Below, in pieces: positions 1 through 5,874 of a stretch of DNA of 5,994 nucleotides (within the stretch, counting starts at the first letter, position 1; each line of letters begins with the position of its first letter). The notes beneath the pieces were generated by a model. It was not told the origin of the DNA, made no database searches, and saw nothing but the letters and a program-made list of their open reading frames with translations. The stretch spans positions 1 to 5,994 of the forward strand of contig USGU01000033.1 of the NCBI GenBank assembly GCA_900554415.1, in the 5' to 3' direction. A program made the position numbers and the translations under genes. This DNA is from an uncultured Lachnospiraceae bacterium (GTDB lineage Bacteria > Bacillota > Clostridia > Lachnospirales > Lachnospiraceae).

Positions 1-9
1 CTCCTTTCT
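1..9 (-). promoter_or_regulatory. Strong ribosome binding site for a gene starting beyond the left edge
   Basis: The minus strand ends in AGAAAGGAG, a strong Shine-Dalgarno match, at the very edge of the window. It lies about 13 nt downstream of a TATAAT box, so the 5' leader would be short and the start codon should fall roughly 5-10 nt outside the window. The gene itself cannot be seen. Confidence 0.6.
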
Positions 10-21
10 CTCACCTATTCT

Positions 22-49
22 ATTATACTTTCGTAATACGAAATGTCAA
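22..49 (-). promoter_or_regulatory. Near-consensus sigma-A promoter reading off the left edge
   Basis: On the minus strand a perfect -35 box TTGACA (44-49) and a perfect -10 box TATAAT (22-27) are separated by 16 nt. The expected transcription start is near position 15, giving a very short leader before the ribosome site at 1-9. The match is much stronger than the other promoters in the window. Because a palindrome fills the spacer (see 29-43), this is probably a strong promoter held down by a repressor rather than a constitutive one. Confidence 0.8.
29..43. promoter_or_regulatory. Palindromic operator inside the promoter spacer
   Basis: The 15-mer TTTCGTATTACGAAA is a perfect inverted repeat with 7-bp arms around one central base. 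It occupies 15 of the 16 bases between the -35 and -10 boxes. A dimeric protein bound here would block RNA polymerase, so the layout fits a repressor operator, most likely for a small helix-turn-helix regulator or toxin-antitoxin gene just outside the window. The protein is not visible, so its family is inference. Confidence 0.7.
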
Positions 50-139
50 CTACTAATGTAGGGGAATTCCCTCCTGATTTGCTATTCTAACGCCAAACTT
101 ATATGTGAACTTTCAGAAATTTTACAGCTAAATCCAGCC

Positions 140-355
140 TATATCCACTCATCGGCATTCCGAATCAAATCAATGATTTCATCCAATGAACTTATGCTTT
201 TTAATTACTTTTTCCTGAAGTCTTTCTATTTTTCTGTCCAGAGCTTCTATGTGTTTCCTTTCCTCCTGCTCCTGTTTTTCCATGTCATTCTTCCTCTCTG
301 CTATCAATATTCGTTTTTCCCTGTTCATACTTATGGAATGCCGGTCCGAATTCAT
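140..355 (-). pseudogene. Small coiled-coil ORF, apparently frameshifted
   Basis: I do not recognise a family. The minus-strand frame opens at ATG 355 (alternative ATG at 328) and reads as a highly charged, Glu/Lys/Arg-rich helix around the stretch MEKQEQEERKHIEAL, typical of a short coiled coil. It stops at 179-181. If one base is removed from the A5 run at 198-202, the frame instead continues into SISSLDEIIDLIRNADEWI and stops at 140-142. That looks like a natural amphipathic C-terminus, so a homopolymer frameshift is likely. The start is poorly supported: an AAGGAG lies only one base before ATG 355, and the ATG at 328 has no clear ribosome site. The 5' part overlaps the open frame of the dprA fragment, so this may be the tail of a larger lost gene joined there by deletion. 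It could also be a real 58-aa protein as written. Confidence 0.4.
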
Positions 356-840
356 ACTCCTTATCTGACCATGCACTAATCAGACGATTTCGCTTTGGGA
401 AATTATAACGCGTAGGTCTTGTTCCGGGTGGATATTCCGAAATCAGTAATCCCTTTTCTCTAATCTTATCCATTAATAACTGATGTTCAGAAGGATAACA
501 TATATCCAGTCCATTTCCTAATACAGCTATAGTATATCCGCCTTCATTGATACACACTGTGGCTGCACAGGCATCAATTCCTTTTGCCATTCCACTCACT
601 ACCGGGATTCCTTGCCGAACATAACTTTGAGTTATCTGAACACATTGTTTTTTTACTTCTTGATTACATCTTCTAGCTCCTACAATACCTACTGAGTAAA
701 TGCCCCACTTCTATACCGATCACAAAATTATCAGAATACAACTTATTTGAACGTATTTCGTCTCTTAATTTTTTGGATAGTGTTGCGATTTCATATGCTT
801 TTTCCTTCCGTATTATGCGTATTAAATCTATTAGGAAGTT
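285..840 (-). pseudogene. DprA/Smf-like DNA-processing protein fragment, frameshifted and truncated
   Basis: DprA/Smf is a Rossmann-fold single-stranded DNA-binding protein that loads RecA during natural transformation. From 710 down to about 363 the minus strand reads VGIVGARRCNQ, then GIPVVSGMAKGID, GGYTIAVLGNGLDICYP, LISEYPPGTRPTRYNFPKRN and RLISAWSD, the conserved core of the family in order. After AWSD the homology stops. The expected continuation (the SGxLITA and GR-VFAVPG region) is absent, and the frame runs through unrelated sequence to a stop at 285-287. Upstream, the frame is closed by TAG at 711-713. Removing one base from the G4 run at 703-706 joins it to an open stretch back to about 864, containing KLYSDNFVIGIEVG, which then reads smoothly into the DprA core. 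About 140 codons of core remain, against roughly 300-400 residues in intact DprA. No credible start codon with a ribosome site exists. The remnant abuts and slightly overlaps the 3' end of the ATPase gene. Confidence 0.8.
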
Positions 841-841
841 C

Positions 842-2095
842 TTACAACTCCAAACTATTTTCCTTTAATAAAAAGTCATAGATACTCATCGTAGTAATTC
901 CATCTTCATCCCTTGTAACATTTACAACATCTTTCACAACGATAATCTTTTTAAAAGAATCATTTACATTTACAAGAGAAGCTTTTTCCTGAATACGCTT
1001 TTCTTCTGTCGGCATACTGAAAGCGGACTGGATGTAATAACGTTTACTGCCAAGATTAGCTACAAAGTCAATTTCCAACTGATTCTTGTACTCTTTACCA
1101 TTTTCATCAGTTCCACGCTTTTCTACAACACCACCATCTACTGTGTATCCCCTTCTTCGTAATTCGTTGTAAATAATATTCTCCATCAGATGTGTTTCTT
1201 CAACCTGTCTAAATCCTAATCTCGCATTTCTAAGTCCCACATCTTCAAAATAATATTTCAACGGTGTACCAATGTATTTTCTGACTTTTACATTATAACG
1301 ATTGGCTTTATTTATAATAAATGCATCTTCCAAATGTTCAATATACTGTCTAATTGTATTTAGGCTAATTGTTGACTGAATCGTACTTTTAAAGGTAGCT
1401 TCAATTTTCGGGGGATTTGTCAACGAACCAATGGCAGTGGCTAAGATATTAACCAAATCTTCTAGCTCCTGCGTTTTTTCAATATGGTGTCTTTCAATAA
1501 TATCCTTCAGATAAGTCTCTTTAAAAAGATTTGTCAGATAGCTAATTTTCTGTTCTTCCGTTTTCATTGTTACAGTAAGCGGAAGACCACCATACACAAC
1601 ATACTCTGCCCATCCACGGTACATGTCACCATCGTAGGCTTCCATAAACTCTTTGAACGTTAATGGATAAACATGAATTTCGTCACCTCTGCCCCTAAAC
1701 TCCGTAATCACATCCTTAGATAAGAATTTAGAGTTACTTCCTGTCACATATATATCCGCATTTCTGATATGAAGCAGCGAATTTAAAACTTCTTCAAGCT
1801 CCTGTAACATCTGCACTTCATCAAGCATGATGTAATACTGCTCATCATCTTCTATCAAAGACTCGATGTAATCTAATATTGTATCCGGGTCACGATACTT
1901 TTTGTTTTTACGTTGATCCAGTTCAATCGTAATAATATGCGAAGCAGTCACACCATGCTCCAGCAAATAATTTTTAAAAATATTAAATAACAGATAAGAC
2001 TTTCCACATCTTCTGATACCAGTTACAACTTTTATCATTCCATTGTGCATACGATTAATCAAATCATTCAAGTATTTATCTCTCTTGATATCCAC
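842..2095 (-). CDS. AAA_14/DUF4143-type ATPase
   Basis: This 417-aa protein has the layout of the widespread ATPase family with an N-terminal AAA_14 domain and a C-terminal DUF4143 domain. The cellular role of these proteins is largely unknown. Visible motifs are Walker A GIRRCGKS (residues 26-33), Walker B IMLDEVQ (89-95, with D92 and E93), a sensor-like VTGSNS (117-122) and RGRG (134-137) before the typical YPLTFKEF segment. The C-terminal half carries a nuclease-like pattern: E305 in LMENIIYNEL, D343 in EIDFVA and Q356 in YYIQS. This resembles a PD-(D/E)XK fold, but with Gln-Ser where the ExK residues would be, so activity is doubtful. Length is normal. The start is GTG, chosen because AAAGGAG at 2104-2110 sits 8 nt upstream. 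It appears monocistronic, with its own promoter at 2120-2147 and only gene debris downstream. It has no evident link to the sugar genes and may be accessory. Confidence 0.9.
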   Translation of the reverse strand: MDIKRDKYLNDLINRMHNGMIKVVTGIRRCGKSYLLFNIFKNYLLEHGVTASHIITIELDQRKNKKYRDPDTILDYIESLIEDDEQYYIMLDEVQMLQELEEVLNSLLHIRNADIYVTGSNSKFLSKDVITEFRGRGDEIHVYPLTFKEFMEAYDGDMYRGWAEYVVYGGLPLTVTMKTEEQKISYLTNLFKETYLKDIIERHHIEKTQELEDLVNILATAIGSLTNPPKIEATFKSTIQSTISLNTIRQYIEHLEDAFIINKANRYNVKVRKYIGTPLKYYFEDVGLRNARLGFRQVEETHLMENIIYNELRRRGYTVDGGVVEKRGTDENGKEYKNQLEIDFVANLGSKRYYIQSAFSMPTEEKRIQEKASLVNVNDSFKKIIVVKDVVNVTRDEDGITTMSIYDFLLKENSLEL

Positions 2096-2119
2096 AAGTC
2101 ACTCTCCTTTATTGCACAT

Positions 2120-2147
2120 TTTATACGATTCCGTAAAAAATATTCAA
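2120..2147 (-). promoter_or_regulatory. Promoter of the AAA_14/DUF4143 ATPase gene
   Basis: On the minus strand TTGAAT (2142-2147; four of six consensus bases) and TATAAA (2120-2125; five of six) are 16 nt apart, ending 24 nt before the GTG start. It lies downstream of the terminator at 2167-2191, which supports independent transcription of the ATPase. The region is AT-rich, so a chance match is possible. Confidence 0.5.
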
Positions 2148-2166
2148 TATAAATAGTCCTATATGT

Positions 2167-2191
2167 AAAAGAGGCAGCTTTCGCCACCTCT
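2167..2191 (-). terminator. Rho-independent terminator of the amino-sugar operon
   Basis: The minus strand forms AGAGGTGGC-GAAA-GCTGCCTCT, a 9-bp stem (two G-U pairs) closed by a GNRA tetraloop and followed by T residues. On the plus strand the same bases give two C/A mismatches in place of the wobbles, so the hairpin is oriented for minus-strand transcripts. It is the first convincing terminator after nagA, about 170 nt past its stop codon, and directly follows the small relic frame ending at 2198. Confidence 0.8.
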
Positions 2192-2197
2192 CAAACC

Positions 2198-2314
2198 TTA
2201 TTTCTTATTCTGCTTTTTCTTTTCGACTATAGCATTTACCTTTTTTACCTTAATTTCCAGACCGAAAATTTAATAGTGCCTGACACCAATGGTAAAAAAT
2301 ATAATCTTTTTCAT
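2198..2314 (-). other. Relic between nagA and its terminator: short ORF plus lysine-rich tail
   Basis: After nagA the minus strand has a weak ribosome site (AAGGA, only 3 nt away) and ATG at 2314, opening a 14-codon frame MKKIIFFTIGVRHY that stops at 2270-2272. In the same frame, immediately past that stop, 23 codons follow that contain EIKVKKVNAIVEKKKQNKK. They end at TAA 2198-2200, 7 nt before the terminator stem. The tail looks like the basic C-terminus of a real protein, and its position against the terminator is what a gene end should look like. This suggests the 3' stub of a deleted gene, or a tiny ORF interrupted by one stop codon. No family is recognised, and chance is possible because the region is rich in A and T. 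Confidence 0.3.
2276..2287 (-). repeat. GGTGTCAGGCAC motif, possible dispersed-repeat remnant
   Basis: The minus strand carries GGTGTCAGGCAC with a short GTG/CAC dyad. From memory, very similar GGTGTCAGGCAC strings recur in intergenic regions of Firmicutes, probably as ends of small mobile or REP-like elements, but I cannot verify this here. It occurs only once in the window, so calling it a repeat is an inference. It sits exactly where the relic frame is interrupted. Confidence 0.25.
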
Positions 2315-2357
2315 CTGTCCTTAACACCAAATGGCCTTATACTATAAATTGCATGAA

Positions 2358-3509
2358 TTATAATTCCTGTCCGTCCTTAATTACCATCTTAAGCTCCAAA
2401 TTCTCGTCTAATAATACGATATTCGCTTTCTTTCCCGGTGCGATCGAACCATATGTATCTTCAATTCCAAGACTCTTAGCCGGATTGATCGTCGCACATG
2501 CTACAGCCGTCTCAAGCGGGATCTCCATCTTCTTAACTACCGTACGCATACAGTCTGCAAGGTTTGTAACAGATCCTGCAAGTGCTCCATCAGATACCAG
2601 TGTTGCATGATTACCGACTACTTTTACATCCAATCCACCAAGTGTATACTGTCCGTCCGGCATTCCGGTCGCACGCATACTGTCGCTGATCAGGATCATA
2701 CGGTCTGCTCCCATCATCTTGAACGCTGCTCTCACCATCGATGGATGGATATGTACACCGTCACAGATAATCTCTGCCATTACATGTGCACTGTCGGACA
2801 CTGCTCCTACAACACCCGGTTCACGGTGAGTGAATGCAGGCATCGCATTAAAGAGATGTACGGCATGATTTGCTCCGGCATCGAATGCTGCTTTCGCATG
2901 TGCATAATCCGCATTGGTATGTGCAAGCGAAATGTTCACTTTATCTTTCATTGCTTCTACAAATGCAACTGCGTCCTCGCTTTCTTCCGGCGCAAGTCCT
3001 ACAAACTTCACAAGGCCTTCCGAAGCATCAAGGAATCTCTGACAAATGTCCGTATCACAAGGCATGATATTTCTTTCATCCTGCGCTCCTTTTTTCACCG
3101 GGCTGATGAACGGGCCTTCCATGTTCACGCCTACAAGATCCGCTCCCTTCGGATTCTGCTCTTTTTTGTATTCTGCTGCTGTTCTTAAGATATCTTCCAG
3201 TTCTTCTACCGGAAGTGTCATCGTTGCTGGTGCGATTGTTGTAACACCCACAGAAGCCTCATATTTTGCAATATTTTCAATAGCCTCTTTACTGTTATCA
3301 CAGAAGTCATCTCCCATACACCCGTGGAAATGCAGATCGATCAGTCCCGGAATTGCGTATGCCCCCTGTCCGTCAACGACTTCTTCCCCCGGCATATCCG
3401 GTACGTTTTCTGTCGTGTAAATGCTTTCGATCTTGTCATCGTGAACAACAATGCCACCTGCTGTAAATTTTTTTTCTTCTGTATAGACAATTACATTTTT
3501 GATTATCAT
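2358..3509 (-). CDS. nagA: N-acetylglucosamine-6-phosphate deacetylase
   Basis: NagA is a cytosolic amidohydrolase that converts GlcNAc-6-phosphate to glucosamine-6-phosphate and acetate, the step shared by GlcNAc and sialic acid catabolism. The 383-aa length is normal. Visible motifs are the metal-site HxH at H60/H62 (IDLHFHG), metal ligand E131 (NMEGPF), H197 (LAHTNA), H218 followed by LFNAM, substrate-contact H253 (DGVHIHP) and the catalytic aspartate D276 (ILISDSM). The C-terminal NPAKSLGI...GSIAPGKKANIVLLD segment, which rebuilds the small beta domain, is also present. All expected catalytic residues are there. The ATG start has GGAGG at 3519-3523, 9 nt upstream. It is the last gene of the operon, 47 nt after rpiR, with the terminator at 2167-2191. 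NagB, which would act next, is not in the window. Confidence 0.96.
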   Translation of the reverse strand: MIIKNVIVYTEEKKFTAGGIVVHDDKIESIYTTENVPDMPGEEVVDGQGAYAIPGLIDLHFHGCMGDDFCDNSKEAIENIAKYEASVGVTTIAPATMTLPVEELEDILRTAAEYKKEQNPKGADLVGVNMEGPFISPVKKGAQDERNIMPCDTDICQRFLDASEGLVKFVGLAPEESEDAVAFVEAMKDKVNISLAHTNADYAHAKAAFDAGANHAVHLFNAMPAFTHREPGVVGAVSDSAHVMAEIICDGVHIHPSMVRAAFKMMGADRMILISDSMRATGMPDGQYTLGGLDVKVVGNHATLVSDGALAGSVTNLADCMRTVVKKMEIPLETAVACATINPAKSLGIEDTYGSIAPGKKANIVLLDENLELKMVIKDGQEL

Positions 3510-3556
3510 TTTATATATCCTCCATTTTATTTTTTCCCAACATACCTCTTAACATT

Positions 3557-4393
3557 CTAAAAACTCCTGTGCATCCCTTCTCCTTCTTCCAGTGCACGCA
3601 GTGTATTATCATGCAGAACTTCTTTTTCATATTTATCCTGTTCCAAATAGTAAGAATAGATAATATCAAGCATGACCAAAATCGGGAACTGCGGTGAGAT
3701 TACATTCCCATGATTCAGGTGTCTGAGTGATGGAATCAGAACAACTTCTGTGCAGAACTGCTCGAAGCCACCCCGGTTGTTCGCCGTAAAAAGAATCGTT
3801 TTCGCACCTTTCCGATATGCTTCTTTCAGAAGAAACAAGACCTCTTCCTTGGATCCGCTGATACTGATTCCGAATACGAGGCTTCTTCTGTCCTGGAATA
3901 CCGCCTGCATACGCATCATATCTCTTTCTACCAGCGAATCAATATCCACACCAATTCGCATAAAACGCAGTTCCATCTCTCTTGCTGCCAGACCGGAACT
4001 TCCGGTTCCGCACACGAACACACGCTCCGCCTGATTCAGATATCTGCTGATCCTTGCAATCTGCGCCTCATCCACCAGACTGTAAGTCTTATTCAGAAGT
4101 TCCTGATACGCATTCAGGATCATTCGCGTATTACCGGTAATGGATTCCTGCTTTTCTACAAATGTCTCTTCATACTGATAGATGAATTCTCTGTATCCGC
4201 GATATCCGCATTTCTTCGCAAATCTGGATAACGACGCTTCTGATACGAAGAGTCTCTCGGAAATGGATTTTGATGAAAAATCCACTTTCTTTCTGTTCTG
4301 TATAAAAAAATCTGCGATATTCCGTTCCACTGTCGTAAATTTATCATAATTCGATTCTATGATCGGAACGACTGATTTTACATAGTATTCCAT
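3557..4393 (-). CDS. RpiR/MurR-family HTH-SIS transcriptional regulator
   Basis: This 278-aa protein has the standard two-domain RpiR layout and length. The N-terminal helix-turn-helix domain covers about residues 1-78, with the recognition region near 43-64 (ISERLFVSEASLSRFAKKCGY). The SIS phosphosugar-binding domain covers about 110-250, with the loops VCGTGSSG (127-134) and SISGSKEEV (177-185). Family members bind DNA as dimers or higher oligomers and respond to phosphorylated sugars. Lying between the sugar kinase and nagA, this one most likely senses ManNAc-6-P or GlcNAc-6-P and controls the cluster, as NanR-type RpiR proteins do in other Firmicutes. The ligand, and whether it represses or activates, are inferred. 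The ATG start has only a modest upstream AGGA (10 nt away). It lies 38 nt after the kinase stop with no separate promoter seen, implying co-transcription and possible autoregulation through the promoter at 5342-5370. Confidence 0.92.
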   Translation of the reverse strand: MEYYVKSVVPIIESNYDKFTTVERNIADFFIQNRKKVDFSSKSISERLFVSEASLSRFAKKCGYRGYREFIYQYEETFVEKQESITGNTRMILNAYQELLNKTYSLVDEAQIARISRYLNQAERVFVCGTGSSGLAAREMELRFMRIGVDIDSLVERDMMRMQAVFQDRRSLVFGISISGSKEEVLFLLKEAYRKGAKTILFTANNRGGFEQFCTEVVLIPSLRHLNHGNVISPQFPILVMLDIIYSYYLEQDKYEKEVLHDNTLRALEEGEGMHRSF

Positions 4394-4431
4394 ATCTTAC
4401 TATTCCTGCTTCTTTATTTTATAACTCCAGA

Positions 4432-5313
4432 CTATGCATGTCTTCCCTGAAAATGATAGAATGCGCCTAACATACCGGCATTGTTCTGGTTTTTGGCAAA
4501 TGCGATACTTGTATGCTCCCACATGCTGGACACCAGGTATTTTTCCACTGCTTTTTCAATCTTGTCCTTCAGGAATGCTTCCTGCGCCATGATTCCGCCG
4601 CCAAGTACGACAACTTCCGGATTCACTACATAGCAGATATTGGCAATACCTTTCCCAAGTACATCCGTCATCTCATCAATTGCACGGTTACAGATCTTAT
4701 CACCTTTTTTTGCCTCTTCAAAAATGCGATATCCGCTCCAATTTTCTGCCGGTTCTCCCTTCCATGCAGCAACCTTCTTCGTCAGAATACTGGCTGCTCC
4801 GAGTGTCTGGAAATCGCTGTCATCCATATGCATATATCCGACTTCACATGCGCTGTTACTGAATCCGTGGAACACCTCGCCATTCAGCAAAATACAGCCG
4901 CCGATTCCGGTTCCGATCGTCAGCATCACAGCCGCCTTACTTCCTGCCGCCGCTCCTGCTTTGTACTCAGCAAGTCCCGCACAATTCACATCATTTTCCA
5001 CTTCACATGGAATTCCGAATCGTTCTTCTACCGTCTTTTTGAATGCCGTTCCGATATAATTCGGGATCAGCGGTGCCGAATAGAAGATTTCACCTTTCTC
5101 AATGTCAACCATACCGGCTGTAGAAATACACACACCTGCGTCTGCCTCTTCTTTTAATGCTTCTACGATACCGATGACTTTATCAAGGATCGCCGGTCCG
5201 CCTTTCTGCGCTTCTGTCTTCATTTCTTTCTTTAACAATACTTCTGCATCTTCGCTCACAATACCATATTTGATTGCTGTGCCGCCGATGTCAATACTAA
5301 TATATTTTTTCAT
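4432..5313 (-). CDS. ROK-family sugar kinase, probable N-acetylmannosamine kinase (NanK-like)
   Basis: The 293-aa protein is a full-length ROK kinase without an HTH domain, so an enzyme rather than a ROK repressor. Visible motifs are the phosphate-1 loop DIGGT (D8-T12), the catalytic aspartate D108 in ENDVN, the phosphate-2 loop TIGTGIGG (132-139), CEVGY (E157) at the sugar/metal site and the adenosine-side VVLGGGI (235-241). The usual ROK zinc motif CxCGxxGCxE is missing, and the usual His after E-x-G is Tyr160; this zinc-less form is known in some Firmicute ROK kinases. ManNAc is the favoured substrate because yhcH, an RpiR regulator and nagA are neighbours. Glucose or another hexose cannot be excluded. 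An in-frame ATG ten codons earlier (5343) was rejected: it lies within the -10 box, upstream of the predicted transcript start, and lacks a ribosome site. The chosen ATG has AGAGG at 5324-5328, 10 nt upstream. Confidence 0.9.
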   Translation of the reverse strand: MKKYISIDIGGTAIKYGIVSEDAEVLLKKEMKTEAQKGGPAILDKVIGIVEALKEEADAGVCISTAGMVDIEKGEIFYSAPLIPNYIGTAFKKTVEERFGIPCEVENDVNCAGLAEYKAGAAAGSKAAVMLTIGTGIGGCILLNGEVFHGFSNSACEVGYMHMDDSDFQTLGAASILTKKVAAWKGEPAENWSGYRIFEEAKKGDKICNRAIDEMTDVLGKGIANICYVVNPEVVVLGGGIMAQEAFLKDKIEKAVEKYLVSSMWEHTSIAFAKNQNNAGMLGAFYHFQGRHA

Positions 5314-5341
5314 CTCTGCTTTGCCTCTTTCATTTTCCTTC

Positions 5342-5370
5342 ATTATACTCGTTCAGCCAGAAAAGGGCAA
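5342..5370 (-). promoter_or_regulatory. Internal promoter for the kinase-rpiR-nagA genes
   Basis: On the minus strand a perfect TATAAT (5342-5347) lies exactly 17 nt downstream of TTGCCC (5365-5370; four of six -35 bases). The predicted start is near 5335, about 22 nt before the kinase ATG at 5313. The -35 box is formed by bases in the descending arm of the terminator stem at 5365-5392, so the termination and promoter signals overlap physically. The dyad could also serve as an operator for the neighbouring RpiR protein. Confidence 0.65.
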
Positions 5371-5392
5371 ACCGTTCTTTTATGGTTTGCCC
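5361..5392 (-). terminator. Hairpin terminator or attenuator between yhcH and the kinase
   Basis: The 9-bp arms GGGCAAACC and GGTTTGCCC (5384-5392 and 5365-5373) pair perfectly around a 10-nt loop, with possible extension by A-U and G-U pairs. On the minus strand the stem is followed by only four T residues before C (5361-5364). The short U-tract suggests partial termination, reducing but not abolishing read-through from the symporter and yhcH into the kinase. It begins about 14 nt after the yhcH stop codon. Confidence 0.75.
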
Positions 5393-5406
5393 TCGACTTT
5401 TTCTGA

Positions 5407-5856
5407 TTAAATCTTTACTTTAAATATTGCCTTTTTAATGGTTTCCGGTTCCTGAACCTGAACCGCTGTTCTGTGTCCGTCACTCGGATAACAGATCAGG
5501 AAATCTCCATCTGTCAGGACTACGGAAGAATTCTTTTCCCCATCCATCGGAAGAAAATCATCTTCTTCCACAAAATCTTTTAATTCCATATTCTGAATGA
5601 AGTTCAGATCGATCTGTTCATTTCCATGGATCATTACATGGACGTCCAGATAATTTTTATGTGCTTCCCAGAAACGTTCTTCCGGTGTTGTTGTTGTATA
5701 TTCTACGATATTGACAAACAGTCTGTCACCATCGATTTCATGACTTCCCTTTTCATAAGATGCAAGGTCGTGTGTCTTTGCATATTCAAAGCACTCTTTT
5801 ACCTGTTCTTCTAAGAATGGGAATTCTGATAAATTATTGATATTTCCAAAAATCAC
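5407..5856 (-). CDS. yhcH: YhcH/YjgK/YiaL-family protein (NanQ-like, cupin fold)
   Basis: The 149-aa protein belongs to the YhcH/YjgK/YiaL family of small cupin-like proteins encoded in sialic acid and other sugar operons. The E. coli member YhcH (NanQ) has been described as an N-acetylneuraminate anomerase. Conserved metal-site-like residues are visible in FWEAHKNYLDVHVMIHGNE (E64, H66, Y69, D71, H73, E80) and in YPSDGHRTAV (D126, H128). The likely start is the GTG at 5854-5856, giving MIFGNINNLSEF, as expected for the family. A GTG four codons earlier (5866-5868) was rejected because it overlaps the Shine-Dalgarno GAAGGAG (5868-5874); the chosen start is 11 nt downstream of that site. The gene follows the upstream transporter by 18 nt, so the two are co-transcribed. 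Together with the ROK kinase and NagA, it is the main evidence that the cluster handles sialic acid or ManNAc. Confidence 0.92.
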   Translation of the reverse strand: MIFGNINNLSEFPFLEEQVKECFEYAKTHDLASYEKGSHEIDGDRLFVNIVEYTTTTPEERFWEAHKNYLDVHVMIHGNEQIDLNFIQNMELKDFVEEDDFLPMDGEKNSSVVLTDGDFLICYPSDGHRTAVQVQEPETIKKAIFKVKI

Positions 5857-5867
5857 GAAAATCGTCA

Positions 5868-5874
5868 CTCCTTC
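5868..5874 (-). promoter_or_regulatory. Ribosome binding site deciding the yhcH start
   Basis: GAAGGAG begins directly after the TAA of the upstream transporter (5875-5877). Its last G is the first base of a GTG in the yhcH frame, so that GTG cannot be the initiator for this site. The next in-frame GTG, 11 nt downstream, is the functional candidate. Confidence 0.75.

Noticed and set aside
62..71. Perfect 10-bp palindrome GGGAATTCCC with an adjacent AGGAGG on the minus strand
   Set aside because: No start codon at a usable distance follows the Shine-Dalgarno-like bases, and the palindrome is short and isolated. It may be chance or debris.
173..379. Plus-strand 68-codon frame with a hydrophobic Phe/Leu-rich translation
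   Set aside because: It is the complement of the Lys/Glu-rich coiled-coil strand, which automatically reads as Phe/Leu-rich; no ribosome site supports it.
2140..2150. Palindrome ATATTGAATAT overlapping the -35 box of the ATPase promoter
   Set aside because: It consists almost only of A and T in an AT-rich spacer, so chance is the simplest explanation; no conserved operator form is recognised.
2607..3188. Long plus-strand open frame opposite nagA (193 codons)
   Set aside because: It lies antisense to a clearly coding nagA and its Cys/His-rich translation matches no recognisable family. It is a shadow frame.
3510..3556. Ten-codon leader-like ORF between rpiR and nagA
   Set aside because: Its ribosome site is one base from the ATG, no hairpin follows, and the nagA ribosome site lies inside it. 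No support for a leader peptide.
4513..5157. Long plus-strand open frame opposite the ROK kinase (214 codons)
   Set aside because: Antisense to an intact kinase gene, no ribosome site of note, and a composition typical of a reverse-complement shadow.
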